Shown: positions 9,979-22,164, numbered from the stretch's first letter. The stretch is 64,000 bases of DNA from Cololabis saira (GCF_033807715.1 NC_084601.1:20912129-20976128); one strand, 5' to 3'. The notes: generated from the letters alone by a model not told the origin. Program-made: numbers and translations.

Positions 9979-11120
9979 GCGCACGCCCCCCTTCTCTGAT
10001 TTCCCTCGGTAAACTGGTCCGTAATGGACCGGATCGGCGTGTTGATTGCTCATCAGTTCTTAACAGCTGTGTTTGTGTCCTTGCTTTCCTAGATACCGGT
10101 CCCGGGGTCAGACCCATAAGTCCCGCCTACGTTTTCTCCTTAGATGCCGTGCCATTCTCGGGGGCCCCGAGACCACTTGAAGGACGTGAGGGACTCTTGT
10201 CTTTAGATTGGCAGGCCGGTGCTTTGCCCCACGTCATGCCCCCTCTGGGACCGAATCCGGAACCAGAACCCCCGCCCCCAGGGGACGGGGACCGAAAGGT
10301 CAGCCAGGTACCCCTCGTCAACCACACCCCCTTCTTGCCCTCGTGGGAAAGGGGGGGGTCAGGTTTGTGCAGCTCCCAAATAGTGGAGACTGCAGCACGC
10401 GCACGCATGACAGTTTCAGGGTCACACTTGCGGGTGGATCGTGGGGGGACGGTCCCGAAATCCTTGGGAGGGAACCGTTATCTCCTCGCTGCCACCTGCT
10501 GGTTTACCAAATGGGTGATTACTGTCCTCCTCCTGAGCCATGTTTTCAGCCGCCGGGGGGCTCCCCGGTCGGGTGGTCCGGACAGAATCACACATTTGGC
10601 CTTAAATGTCATGACAGCTCCCTTTGACTCCCGGTCCCCACGTCAGATCAAACGAGCTAATCTAACTCTTGTCCATATGCTGCTAGATCTCAGGGTCGTC
10701 AGGTCCACGCCACACCGCTCGGTTGCGATGACACCACTTGGACGGACGGCTGGTCAGCAAATGAAGTTGCCACTTCACCCGTTGTACCCGCCTGACAATG
10801 TTAGTGTCGCCTCCGCCCGCACCGCGCGCCAGTATGTGACAGACCTGCGTGACCACCCTCGGTCGACTTTTGCATGGGCACAAAGGAACACAGACGCCGG
10901 CGCTGAAGGCACCGGGCCTTACCATGATCGTACGTCCTCTCGAGAGTACCAAATAGGGAACGAGACTTTCTTCTTCCGTTACCCGAGGTCGGTTCCGTTA
11001 CAGGACAGACCCCCTCCGATCCGTATCCTTCCTCAGCACCGCTCTGCCAAGGGATTAACACGTAGGGATCACCAACTGAGCCTGGTCTGCTGCTGGCAGT
11101 TACGTATCAAGGGTCTGTAA
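9909..11120 (+). pseudogene. pol: Degenerate pol: protease motif plus compressed integrase, no RT
   Basis: Open for 403 codons in the gag frame, reachable only by readthrough of the gag stop. Residues about 60-66 carry FLDTGPG, an aspartic-protease DTG. From about 176 it resembles Ty3/gypsy integrase: PKSLGGNRYLLAATCWFTKW, HVFSRRGAPRS, a PDR segment, then RANLTLVHML, RSTPHRSVAMTP, KLPLHPLYPPD and YVTDLRDHPRSTFAWAQRN. RT and RNase H are absent. The integrase is shortened by apparently in-frame losses. The aspartate usual before FTKW is missing, and the glutamate usual before RAN is lysine, so integrase is judged inactive. Either a tolerated readthrough tail or a relic young enough to remain open. 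Confidence 0.75.
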
Positions 11121-11440
11121 TCCAACGAACCTCCCCTTTTCTTTCCAGTTTTTCTTTTATTTTTATCTTTTATCTACCTCACCTTAAGAAGTGATGTCAC
11201 TGTATTATGCGATTTAACCATTTTTGTATTATTTGAATGTGTTTTGTTCATTTTCATACTTTTACACCGTTGCATCGATGATTCTGATCTGCCCAGACAA
11301 AGCCTCCCACGCTATGCTAACCTCTGAACTCTTAAGTACTGTACCCCTCTGCCAACCAGGACTGCATCTCATGGACTGTTGCACTGTTGTTAGATTTGAC
11401 AACCAGACCCTGCATTCCCGCCGTCAAATCTAAGGGGGGA
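11121..11440 (+). other. LTR-element 3' untranslated region with polypurine tract
   Basis: No env-like frame is present. The purine run AAGGGGGGA at 11432-11440 directly abuts the 3' LTR and is the plus-strand primer site expected of LTR retrotransposons. Confidence 0.8.
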
Positions 11441-13081
11441 TGTTGGACTATTGGACTAATATGATTATGAATTCATGACATATGTGAGTGGGTGAACATT
11501 TCTCTTGGGCCAGTAAAGGGCCGAAGCCAAGCCAAAGTTTATGCTGCATGACTCCAGACCAGATAACAGACTCCATGGGGTTTACGACACCTGGGAGGGG
11601 GGTCAGGCGCAGTATAGCCCCCACAAACCCAGCAGGGTTCCCGCCAGACCTGGAGGAACAAAGGAAAAGACAACGCAAAGGGACCAGGAACAGACTCCCT
11701 GGGGTGACGACACCAAGGGGGGTTCAGACTCGGTGGAGCCCCCGGAAGCGAGCCCTGAAGGGGGGGACTGTCCCTCTCAGTAAAACCGCCCCAAGCCCAA
11801 AAGCGGGAAGCACCCAATCACTTGCCAGGGGCTGGTGACATCACGCAGCCCGCGGAACTCAAAAGCTCCCTTCCTGCCCAGTGAACGCTCTCTCCCTCAG
11901 CCAGCGGACCGGACAAGACGTGCCTGCCGACCGAGGCAGCCACGGCCGCATCTACCCATTTATTCCTGAGCGCTGCGACGAGACGGGGGGGGAGCCGCTT
12001 CGAGCCTGGAGTGTCCGGCGGAGCGTAAGACCCGTTACCACGGAGCGCACTGCGCTCCCAAGTTTCTCTCTTTTCTAATTTCTCTCTCCGCTCTAAGTTC
12101 TCTCCCGAGGAGGGCCTGATCCTCCGGTCAGCCTGCCAGCTCAGCCCGAGGAGCACCCAGCCACCTGTGTCCGTGAGGCCCACGCGCTCAGGAGCCCGGA
12201 CGGGAGCCCGCGGTCCGACGAGTGGACCGGATCCCCGCGCGCACCGAGACGCCGTGATAGGCTCCGTTGACCAGGGCGGGATCGCCCGGCTGCTGCACCC
12301 CTGTCTTTTTATTTCTTCAGAGTCGAAGGAGAAGAGAGAGAGACGAGAGACTGCTTGGACTGAAAGCCGAGAGGAACGAGGCCGCACCGGACTGGAACCC
12401 CCGACAGAACCCGCAGCCCAGATGCAGAATCCAGAGGAGACGTGAGGCTGTGTTTGGGCGATCAGTCAGTTAGAATGGTGTAAAGCTGAACTTATGTTTA
12501 ATGAGATTACTGTATGCGTATTACTGTACGTTATCATTATTGTGTTCTTTATCATCTTTATTATTATTACATTTGATTCTTTTCTTTTCATTCCATGCAT
12601 TTAACGTTTATGTTTCATTTTATTGATTGTTGTTTTTCTAGTTAGGTAATGGTTTTGTAACAAGGTAGTTTCGCCATCGGGATTTATTGGGTATTTATTT
12701 ACCATCTTTTGATACCCGTATGTGAATAAATCCTGATTGATTTCTTTATGAGTGGTTGTGTTATTTCATGCAAGATTTGGTCACAGATTGATTTGTTTAA
12801 GCAGAGCCTAGTGTTCGGACATCACGCCTTCACTGTTATTCTGTAAAATTTGCTGTTCTGCAGGATAATTCAAAAATCCTATGAGACTGATTTTCTGCTG
12901 TTTTAGTTATCGAATTCCACCGGAAGTAAGGCCCCGGCGGTGGTGCCCCGAGGATTTTTATTTATCATATTGATAATACGATTTGATAAATAGTCAACTT
13001 TATTAATTATTGATAATTATTAATAATATTCATCATTAGCCTTGATAACTGGACAGCCAAGCTACCTTGAGTTGCACAACA
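11441..13081 (+). repeat. 3' LTR
   Basis: Same length as the 5' LTR and no mismatch seen in the stretches compared by eye. AATAAA at 12725-12730 is the likely polyadenylation signal. It is followed directly by ACTG, the second copy of the target duplication. Confidence 0.95.
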
Positions 13082-14381
13082 ACTGGGTGGGACTTTCTGG
13101 CACAGCACTTGCCTGGTTGGAGTCCTTAAAGGTAGGGACTATTTTGTGTCTTTAGGTAACTACAAATCAGAGCTAACAAAAATAACACGTGGAGTTCCTC
13201 GAGGTTCAATTCTGAGGCCTCTGTTTAACATCTGTATGCTCCTACTTGCTCAAATTATGAAAAAGAACAAAATGTGTTACCATAACTATGCAGAGGACAC
13301 ACAAATCTATATCACCGTTTCACCAGGAGACTATAATCCAATTCAAACACCGATCAAATGCATTGATCAAATTAAACAGTGGATGTGCCAGAATTTTATT
13401 CAGCTAAATAAAGACAAAACAGAAATAGCATTTGAAGCTAAAGAAGAAGATTAAAAGTCAGCACTCAGCTTCGAGCAGTAAAGCTAAAAACAAATAGCCA
13501 AGCCACAAATCTGGGAGTGGTTCTGGACTCAGACCTGAATTTTAACAAACACAGAAAGACATTAGTGAAGACAGCCTGTTATCACCTAAATAACATATTG
13601 AGGATTAAAGGTTTAATGTCTAAGCAGGACTTAGAAAAACCTGTCTATGCTTTTATCCTCAGTAGACTAGACTACTGTAACGCTGGTCTCACGGGTCTCC
13701 CAAAAAAAAAATCCATCAAACAGCTGCACTCCTGCCCGAGTCCTCACTAAGACCAGAAGAGTGAACCATATGACTCCAGTTCTTAGATCTCTACACTGGC
13801 TTCTTGTTTGTCACAGAATAGATTTTAAAATCCTGCTGTTGGTTTATAAATCTCTGAATGGTCTGGGTCCATATTACATCTCTGTTCTCCTGGTCCATTA
13901 TAAACTAACCAGAACCCTCAGGTCGTCAGGGACATGCCACTTTCTGTACCCAGAGTTAGACCCAAACACGGAGAGGCAGAGTTCTCCTTTTATGCTCCTA
14001 ACCTGTGGAACAAACTCCCAGAGTGCATTAGGGCTGCTGAAACTCTCAGTTGCTTTAAGTCAAGGTTGAAAACAGTTTTCTTTACTGCCTTACTTTTCTT
14101 TTCAGATATAAACTCAGACTCTGAGAAAGCTGCATGCATTTATGACAAGATGATCGTATGATGCTATCTTTTAAGATGTAGCTTTCTCGTATAGAGGGAC
14201 TGTTCTGTTGGGCAGGAAAGGAACAAAAAAAAGCCAAAATAAAAATGCTAGCACTAGAATGGCAGCACCTGTGTCCAACTGGACCCTGAGCAGTCTGACC
14301 AGCACTTATCCATGCTGTACCCTTCTTGCGTGTTGTTTTCTCAGATGTAAGTGGCTTTGGATAAAAGCGTCTGCTAAATGA
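13082..14381 (+). mobile_element. L2/CR1-like LINE, second part and 3' end
   Basis: Continues the LINE interrupted at 5787. RT motifs appear as TRGVPRGSILRPLFNICMLL and YAEDTQIYI, where the catalytic YADD-type box has become YAED. Downstream frames carry NFIQLNKDKTEIAF, then NLWNKLPECIR and FKSRLKT, typical of the L2/CR1 C-terminus. The 3' end has ATAAAAGCGTCTGCTAAATG (near 14361-14380), the conserved tail of this LINE group. Several frameshifts and stops, for example at 13452-13454, make it inactive. Confidence 0.85.
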
Positions 14382-14491
14382 CAGTAGTATCAGCAGTAGC
14401 AGTAGCAGTAGTAGTAGTAGCAGTAGCAGTAGCAGTAGTAGTAGCAGTAGTAGTAGTAGTAGTAGTAGTAGGAGTAGTAGTAGTAGTAGTA
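14382..14491. repeat. (AGT/AGC)n trinucleotide array
   Basis: About 36 CAG/TAG-type units directly after the LINE 3' tail, so it probably grew from the LINE's own 3' terminal repeats. The leucine-rich antisense frame across it is an artefact. Confidence 0.92.
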
Positions 14492-14599
14492 AACCTTGTC
14501 TTTGCAACCCTTCCATACAAACCTTACTTGTTCAGTCATTTATGCAGCTCAAAATAGGTGTGTCTTCAAACTGGACTTAAATACACTGAGTGTCTCAGC

Positions 14600-15060
14600 T
14601 GACCATTATCATTATTATATTATGGATGTCTGCTGACATCCTGAATGCATGGACTAGTTTTTTCAGGTCCTGCTGAGGCATCAGATCTTTTATCCTTGAT
14701 ATATTCTTGAGGTTGACTTTGTTATTTCCTTAATGTGTTTTTCCAAATTTAGGTCTGAATCCATCATTACACACAGATTTCTGGCCTGGTTGTTGGTTTT
14801 TAGGTGTATATATTGAAGCTCTGTGGTGACCTGTAGTCGTTTCTCTTTGGCCCCAAAGACAATTACCTCAATTATGTTTTTGTTTAACTGAAGAAAGTTG
14901 CAGCACATCCAGTCATTAATCTCCTCAATGCATTTAGCAAGAGCCTGTACACGGCCTCGGCCTCCTGGTGACATTGTAATATATATCTGTGTCCCATCTG
15001 CATAGCTATGGTAGTTTATTTTGTTGTTCTTTATAATCTGCGCCAGTGGGAGCATGGACT
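14600..15060 (-). mobile_element. Antisense L2/CR1-like LINE RT fragment
   Basis: The reverse strand encodes SMLPLAQIIKNNKINYHSY followed by ADGTQIYITMSP, MCCNFLQLNKNIIEVIVFG and VMMDSDLNLEKHIKEI. The last is close to the homologous segment of the plus-strand LINE at 13.2-13.6 kb. The YADD box reads YADG. 5' truncated and inactive. Sequence just upstream (15060-15295) shows nothing identifiable. Confidence 0.8.
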
Positions 15061-15297
15061 GGACAAAATAACACAACCACACACAAGTACACACAGTGAA
15101 AAAATACTTATAAATAGAAATATGTACAGGTATGTATAGATGTAAAAAAATATATAAATATGAAAAGGTGAATGGGTGGTAGTGGGGGAATTGCACATGT
15201 AATATTTCACATATCTACATTTATTTATTGATTTATTTTATATTGTTGACTGTTATATAATCTAACAGCAGAGGGGAGGATAGACCTGTTATACCTC

Positions 15298-16335
15298 TTA
15301 GTACCACAGCGAGGATGAAGAAGACTCAATAATGGAGCTCTCCAGGATTCTTACAGCCACATGTAGTGGGTGGGAGACATTGTCCATGATTGATGACAGC
15401 TTTGCTGTCCTTCTGCCTTTCATCCTCACAAACTGTGGCCCGTCTGTCAGGAAGTCCAGGAGCCATGCTGAAAGTTGGTGATGCACTCCTGCGTGCTCCA
15501 GCTTCTCCCTCAGAAGCTCTGGCTGAATGGTGTTGAAAGCACTGGAGGAATCATTAAACCTCATTCTCACAGTGCTACCGGACTTCTCCAGATGAGACAA
15601 GGACCTCTGCATGAGGAAGGTGACGGCGTCTTCAACCCCAGTGCTCGGCTGGTAGGCAAACTGTAGAAGATCAGCTAATGATCTCACCAGGTGGTGAAGG
15701 ACCAACCTCTCCAAGGTCTTTGCCAGGTGGGCTGCCAGTGCCGCTGGTCAGTAGCGGTTGAAGTCCCTGGGTCGAGATGACTTGGGCACTTGTACCGATC
15801 AGGGTTTCTTCCACAGCTGTGGTACCTCTTGCAACCTGAGGCTCATGTTGAACATGTGTTCCACAATCCAGCATAGTTGGTTGGAGCAGGATTTAAGGTG
15901 CCTGGAGCTGATGCCGCCTGGATCCGCTGCCTTCCTGACCTTAGTATGGAGAGTATCAGGCTGGGTGAGGGTGAAGGTTCCGGAGTTTTGCGATGCAGGG
16001 TGGGAGTAGCTGTTATCATACATGGAGGTTGTGGAGGACAGGGATTAAACCTACTGAAAAACCTGTTTCACCCACCCCAGCTCAGGTGTGGAGTTGTTAA
16101 GTCCTGACATGATTTTAAGACTCTTCCAGACCCCACTGACATCCTTCTGCTGCAATTGTTCCTCCATCCTCCTCCTGTAGCTCCTCCCCCTTCTCTAATC
16201 TTCCTCCTCAGTTCTCTCTTCACAGTCTTCATCTGAAAATGCTCAGCGATGCCCGTGTGTTGCAGGTTGTCGCTCTTGAGGTGTATGTTTTGAGCACTGA
16301 AGGGTGTAATCTTTGGTAAAGTTTTCCCGAACATT
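15298..16335 (-). mobile_element. Antisense LINE ORF2 fragment of a second family, internally deleted
   Basis: Reading right to left: VKRELRRKIREG (linker before RT), then LKSCSNQLCWIVEHMFNMSL and VPQLWKKP, then LERLVLHHL, LLQFAYQPSTGVEDAVTFLM, SSAFNTIQPELL and WLLDFLTDGPQFVR. This order fits RT blocks 1-4 of a fish LINE distinct from the neighbouring L2-like copy. The 138-codon frame then passes directly into KLSSIMDNVSHPLH, normally near the C-terminus. The catalytic YADD region and much of the palm are therefore missing. Stops near 15.75 and 16.05 kb break the rest. Inactive. Confidence 0.78.
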
Positions 16336-16603
16336 CACTCCTGAGAAGAATGTCACTGGTCTTGAATGCGTTTCTGTGAATCATTTCTTTCACTGGAGAA
16401 TGCTGAACGCCAAATTGTTCCGATGTGATTAGCAGGATCTCCTAGATCACTGTTCATGTCTTTCCCAACTGGCATTTGGCTAACATACACCTGAATGCTA
16501 CGGACGAGCAAACTGGCAACATGTTTTCTTTACAAAGATCTGCACACCTTTTAATGATCAGTTCATCACAGGCCGGTAATTAGCAGGACGTGGGAGCAAC
16601 TTA

Positions 16604-17889
16604 GGGCCAAATCCACAAAGAATAGATTGCGCCCGCAAATAGCGCTGTGAATTGCGCCGCATTTGCGCCCGCAATTTGCCCCGCTTTAAGGTCCTATTCA
16701 CAAAAGATTTTGCTCTAATGATATACCGGCGCAAACACGCCCATAAAGTTTTGGAGCTGAGTGCAATTTGCCCTTGTCTGAGTAAGTGAGCGGAGCTGTT
16801 TCCAGTGTTCTCCATATTTCAGCACACAGATTGGTCCATAATGAAAACTGCAGAAATAAAAAATAAGGGGAGTGAAAATAAAATGCTGTGAGGTGCAAGG
16901 GCGCAATTTCCACTGGGAACAGGGGGGACATGTCCCCCCACTTTTCAAACTCATGCTTTTGTACCCCACCCCCCTTTTTTTTTTTTTTTTTACAGTTTAA
17001 GAACTAACGGTAGGCTCAGCCTGTAAATCCTCAAGACACTGTGCGAAGCCGCTCCCTCTCCTCCCTCCTCCCTCAGTGCTGTTCAAGGCTGATTTATGGT
17101 TCCGCGTTAAATCGACGCAGAGCATACGGCTAAGGTTACGCGGCGACGCGCACCGTACAGTGCGCGTTGCCGCATCTTTCAGGGCCTTTTTGTGCGCAAG
17201 CAAGCTTTATAGATGAGGTCCCAGATCAGGATCTGACGGTAATTCAAGTTCTGTGTTTTGCTACACACACCTACAGGTCAGCTGTTAAACACACACATTC
17301 TAGATTTATATGTTTATATGGTGGAATTGTTTGTAATAAAGGAGCCCCTACTGTATGGATGAATCCTGAGCTCCGAGTTATTCTCTGAGTTATTTTTATT
17401 GTTAAATCCGAGATAAGTCCACAACCCCACTTGATCTGACTGTGTACAGTCATGTCTGACTGTAGATTTCACCCTTAATATCATTCAGTATCACACAGGC
17501 TTGAATGATATTGAAGAGAGAGAGAAACAGAGACAGAGTGGGAGTGAGGAGTGAGTTTACGCGCAGTTAATACACGCTTCGAAAAGACGGTATTTGGTCC
17601 ACTATTTTTGCGTGTGGCAAATAGCGCTGGCCTTTGTGAATTAGACGGTTTTTGCAATGAGGCTTATTTGCATAGAAAGGGGGCAATTTTGCGCCGAATG
17701 TATGAATATTACCTAATTTACATGCATGCAAATGGCACAGGCGCACAATGCCACTATTTGCTTGGCAGCGCAGTTTGTGGTGCAATTCGCCCTTTGCGGG
17801 TGCTTTGTGAATTAAACGCTCTCTTTTTGTGTCATTTGCACCGGTTAAGCGGCCGCAAAAGCCGCGCAATCCTTTTGTGGATTTGGCCC
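16604..17889. mobile_element. PIF/Harbinger-like non-autonomous element (1.29 kb)
   Basis: Ends GGGCCAAATCCACAAA... and ...TTTGTGGATTTGGCCC are inverted repeats, flanked by TTA on both sides (16601-16603 and 17890-17892). A 3-bp TTA/TWA duplication with GGGCC-type ends fits PIF/Harbinger. Subterminal regions are full of GCGCAATT/GCAAAT motifs on both strands. The interior has a poly-pyrimidine run near 16970 and a segment at about 17086-17160 ('aaggctgatttatggttcc') shared with 31.2 kb, so it carries older nested pieces. No transposase is recognised; the 116-codon frame at its right end lies in terminal repeat sequence. Confidence 0.75.
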
Positions 17890-17892
17890 TTA

Positions 17893-20749
17893 GTCTCTTA
17901 AATCCTGTGGAAGCAGGAAGGGGAGTACTTTGTATTTTATTGTCTTTCTTTTCGGCTTCATCTTTCTTAAATAAATAATGCCAGAAAGCTAAACGTGTCG
18001 TTCATCTGAGGCTATATTTGTTTATATTTGTTTTATTTATAATAAAACACAAGATAATGCTAACTGTATAACAACATTTGAACATTACAGAGGCTATTTA
18101 AAAAATACTTTAACCTAATCAAACTACAACTGAAAGAGAAGAATAAACGGACCGGGCTGCCTATCAAATGATGCCACTCAGGGCATTTCTGTGCATGTCA
18201 GATTGTGCATCTACATGTCGTTCACATGTAGCTGTGCTCATGCAAACAACCTGGAATGCAAAAGATAAGCTCCCCTTGAATAAATGAATTAGAACACTAA
18301 TAGAACATGCACCCTGGGTATTCTGCTACATGCTACATATTGCAATTATCCTAATTTAATTACTACAGGTTTTCTTTTTCTTCTTTTTTTAATTTCCATT
18401 CAATGGTTATCAAAGACAAAGAAAATCCCTTTGTAGGATCTTTTGAACTCTGTTCTTAAAAACTTGTGAGTCTGTCACTGGTCAATGACACTGAGCCCGG
18501 CCGAAAGCCGAAACACTCATCAATAAGCAATGAAATAAACTCATTGTTTCCGACGCATTTAAGAATTAAAGAGCACCAGTCTTTGTCTAAAGCAGGCCAT
18601 AGTGCTTTATCCTACATCAGTGAAGGGCAAACAGGTCTAATGACGCGCTCCTGTGAGGCAAGCTCCACACACAGCAAGGAAAGTCTTTCTAGATAACTGA
18701 AATTAAGGTCAGCTTTCTGGGCCATCATTTCGTACAGTGACCATCCTGCCAAGGGAAGCGGAAATGGAGTATGCAATGCAACTCAAGTGCCGCACAGTTA
18801 CATAAGGTCAGAGAAAGTGCAACCGCAGCACTGCACCCGGGCTCGGACAAGGGGAAAGTGCAAACAGCCGACAAAAAAACAAAGGGAATAGTGAGAAGAG
18901 AGGGTGGTGGTAATTTAATCACATCAGCATCATCATCCAGGGGACAGGGAGGCGAAGTTATGAGTAACTAATGAAATAGGCTAAAGGTGATTCAGACTCC
19001 CTCTCAAAGATACAGTGAAGAAGTAAAGAGAAAACCCAAACTATAGCTAGGCGACACAATCCTACACTACCTCCTCTTCCTCAGGTCCAAAGAGAAAAGC
19101 TCCACAGTCCACCCTCATCTGAGATGATAAGAAAGCCTTGAAAACACAGCTATCAAAGCCCACTGCTTCCCATTATCATCCAGACATGCATGATCCTCAG
19201 ACAGCGTATCCTCAGGGGCTGCCAGCGCAGCGCTGGACGTTTTATAAACTGATAAGAAACATTAAGTACATATCAAAAAAGTTATTAAATATTTCAACCT
19301 AACCTCCTGAAATATTTGGACTATGATATAAATTTGGGAATATTATCTCTTGACCAAAGTATATTCAGACTATAATAGATATGTACTTTACGTTAAGATT
19401 CTCAACTTTGATTTAAAAATGTTTACATGGAAACAGATTAACACAACAATAAAACCAAAAACTATATGATATTGTTGTAATGAGAACACAGTTGAATTAG
19501 TAAATGTGTTATTACAATGTGTCTACAAAGTTTTGCATGTAACTGTGATCAACTCAACTTTCTCTTGACTTCTCCCGGGTGTTTGGGCCAAATGCCTCCC
19601 GAGGGCCTGAAGACTATTTAAAGGATGCGGGAGAAGCCATGGGATGAGAAGGGTAGGAGGAACTACATTTTAGTTGTGGCTGTAATAGTTATGTAACTGG
19701 GATTTGTTTTTAATTAATATTGTAAATATAATTTGGGTAATTTAAGGTTTTATCAATCTATGTAAATAGCAAATGAAAAATATTGTATTGTTTTAAAGAT
19801 GTTGGAAAAAGGAAACATCCCTCATTAGGAAAGTGGTTTAGGCCTGGCCATAACAGCATGTAACAGGGCTGTCTCCAGTCGTTTAATGGTTGGCTGCTGG
19901 AGTTCAGGTGTTGTGTTTGTTTGGTTCTCATTATTACCGTGATCCAGCAGCTCAGTAGCTGTCCTGTTACAGTTCCTTTTTTTTTCTCCTTAGTTTCACT
20001 TCCCAGTGTAATAAAAGCTGTAAGCTGCTAAAAAAAATCTTTAATGTCAGGACTTCAGAGTAAGATTTTTACTGGGAGCACTGTGCCTCTGGCTGATTTT
20101 TGTTTTTATCAACATAACCATAAAATTAAGGGGGCACACCCAAAATTGACCCACAACAAAATAATGCACATTTGTCCCATTTTAACTACTAAATGTTCTG
20201 GTAATGAACACACAACACACTCATTCAGTTTTATCATTTTTATTTAACATTTCTACTGTATGTGCCCCTTGAACTTTGCGAATATAAGTGCCTCATTAGA
20301 AATTAATTAGACTGCAATGAAATTAGCTATTCTTTCAGTCTCTTCTGAAGACTGAATTTTAGTTCACGACCTACCGAATGCTTTGTGGAGGGGTGCTGCC
20401 ATTTCTTGACTATATCTGTCTAAATTTTATATCTCTCCATTTGCTCAAAATATGGCTGCAGCTTGCTGCAGTAGCTCTGCGATTGTTACGAGCCCTTTAC
20501 ATCATTTTTTACATAATTTTGTTTTGTTTTTCCATTAAGTCTCTACATTAATATCTCTAGATTTTGAATTATTTTTCATCACCGTTTTGGAGCTGTGCTG
20601 CTTCAGGGGTTTCTTTAATTACTTTTTCATTTTTTACCACCTGTTATGATGAGTAACCATAGCAACAAACGAATGAGTTTACAGGTGGGAGCAGCTGATC
20701 AAAATATCAAGAAGCCAAATTACACCCAGACTGAGACCCCAAATCCCCC
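17893..20749. other. Unassigned sequence
   Basis: No gene or classified transposon can be supported. Short frames at 18.47, 18.77 and 20.04 kb show no domains. A TTTAAA-rich AT segment spans 19.2-19.9 kb. Confidence 0.4.
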
Positions 20750-21595
20750 ACGCGTTGAAGAGGAGACGTTGTAGATGTAGAGCGGAGAGAGAAGCGGAGA
20801 AAAGAGAGGAAGAGGAAGTTCAGACCTACGCTTCCAAATGTGACCATCTGTCCAATGCTAATAAGATGGACAAACTTGAAGCGCTGTCTGGAGTTTCATC
20901 AGTGCATATTTCAACAGTTTGTCAAGTGTTCCACCACAAGCTGCTCTCGGCCAGGTGGATCATAATCTCGTCTTCCTCTCCTCCACCTTCAAACCCCTCA
21001 CCCAGAGGCAATCTGTGACCAAAAGAAACTGACTGGAATGCTCTCAGTGGGCCACATGGAGATGACATCAAACAAGCACCATAGGAGCCACTGAGGTTTG
21101 CTTATCGTCATGTGGTTGGAGTCAAAGATGCCATCATACACCTGCTTGAACTAACCCACAGTCATCAGAACAAAGCAGCAGTACTGTAAGGATCATGTTC
21201 TTTGGTTTCTCCAGTGCATTTAAAACCATCCAGCCTGTATTACTACATAAGAAACTCCAGAAGTTACACATGGATTACTGACTACCTAACAAAGAGACCT
21301 CAGGTGGTCAGCAGCAGAGGAGCACCACAGGGAACTGTACTCTCACCCTTTCTCTTCACACTGTACACCTCAGACTTCCATTCCATTAAGTCCGAGTCCT
21401 GTCATCTGCACAAACATTCAGATGACTCAGCAGTTGTGAGGGATTAGTGAGAGACACGAGAGTGATTAAAAAGAACTGCCCAAAACAATTATCCTCAACC
21501 ATGATTCTTTGAAGAGACTGCAATCATGCCTACTGCAACAATTAACTGTCCTTCTGGGATTAATAGTCTTTTTGAATTGAATTGAGTTTGAGTCA
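20750..21595 (+). mobile_element. Degraded LINE fragment (same family as 15.3-16.3 kb)
   Basis: Plus-strand frames contain LRFAYRHVVGVKDAIIHLLE (about 21090-21150), a GFSSAFKTIQPVLLHKKL segment (about 21200), WITDYLTKRPQVV and GAPQGTVLSPFLFTLYTSDF (about 21270-21380), then a degraded HSDDSAVV box. These match the RT order of the antisense copy at 15.3 kb, but this copy keeps the palm. Its 3' tail near 21480-21590 ends in a TTGAATTGAATT-type run. Frameshifts make it inactive. Confidence 0.75.
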
Positions 21596-22164
21596 AAGGA
21601 TGGGTGATGATTCAGATTTAGTGACGTGTGTGTACTATACAACACAATGCTGGGCTCAGTAATTCTGGGCCTGGATGTTTAATCATTAGTGGTATGACAT
21701 TACCTTGATGTTTTGGATTTATTTTGACTCTCCGTCTTGAGGTGTAAAGTAGAAACAAGAAGAGGAAACACAACCAAAATGGTTCAAGGTTTTGTTGGGT
21801 CTCTGTCTACGAATATATTTTCAAGCTATAAAAGAACTTTGCAAAAGTTCACACAACATATTCAGACAGCACAGCCATGGTGACCATGCTGTGCACTATA
21901 TAGTAAGGAGTGAACTCAGAAATGTCCCTCAAAAGTTGTTTTTTTGTTTGTTTGTTTGTTTTTTTTTTGTTTTTTTTAAGCCAAATATTTAAGGATCTCG
22001 AAATCCTCATATGGCCAGCTGTTGATTCCACCCAAACTCGGTTGAGCCTGAATATGGGCAACTGGGTAGAATGAGCTGGTTTGAACACACCAAGCTTGCT
22101 TCCGTTATGCTAACGTTCAATGATAATTAATTAATTCATTCTGATTGATCTGTCTATTTATCCT
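21596..22164. other. Non-coding stretch
   Basis: Nothing beyond a T-rich (TTTG)n run at about 21940-21980 and AT-rich sequence. Confidence 0.45.

Larger units (their letters stand above)
5788..13081 (+). mobile_element. Young non-autonomous Ty3/gypsy-like LTR retrotransposon (7.3 kb)
   Basis: Complete element with 1,641-bp direct LTRs (5788-7428 and 11441-13081, TG...CA ends), a PBS, a leader, gag, a degenerate pol in the gag frame and a polypurine tract. Flanks carry a 4-bp duplication ACTG (5784-5787 and 13082-13085). The insertion interrupts an L2-like LINE whose frame continues on the other side. The LTRs keep a constant 5,653-bp offset and no difference was found in the stretches compared by eye, pointing to recent insertion. 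Reverse transcriptase and RNase H are missing, so mobilisation in trans by an autonomous relative is inferred. It is more GC-rich than its surroundings in gag and the LTR centre. Confidence 0.93.

Noticed and set aside
11121..11430. Possible env gene after pol
   Set aside because: Only about 310 bases before the polypurine tract, with no signal peptide, furin-like site or membrane-anchor frame.
14082..14516. Poly-leucine antisense frame
   Set aside because: Arises from the trinucleotide array after the LINE tail.
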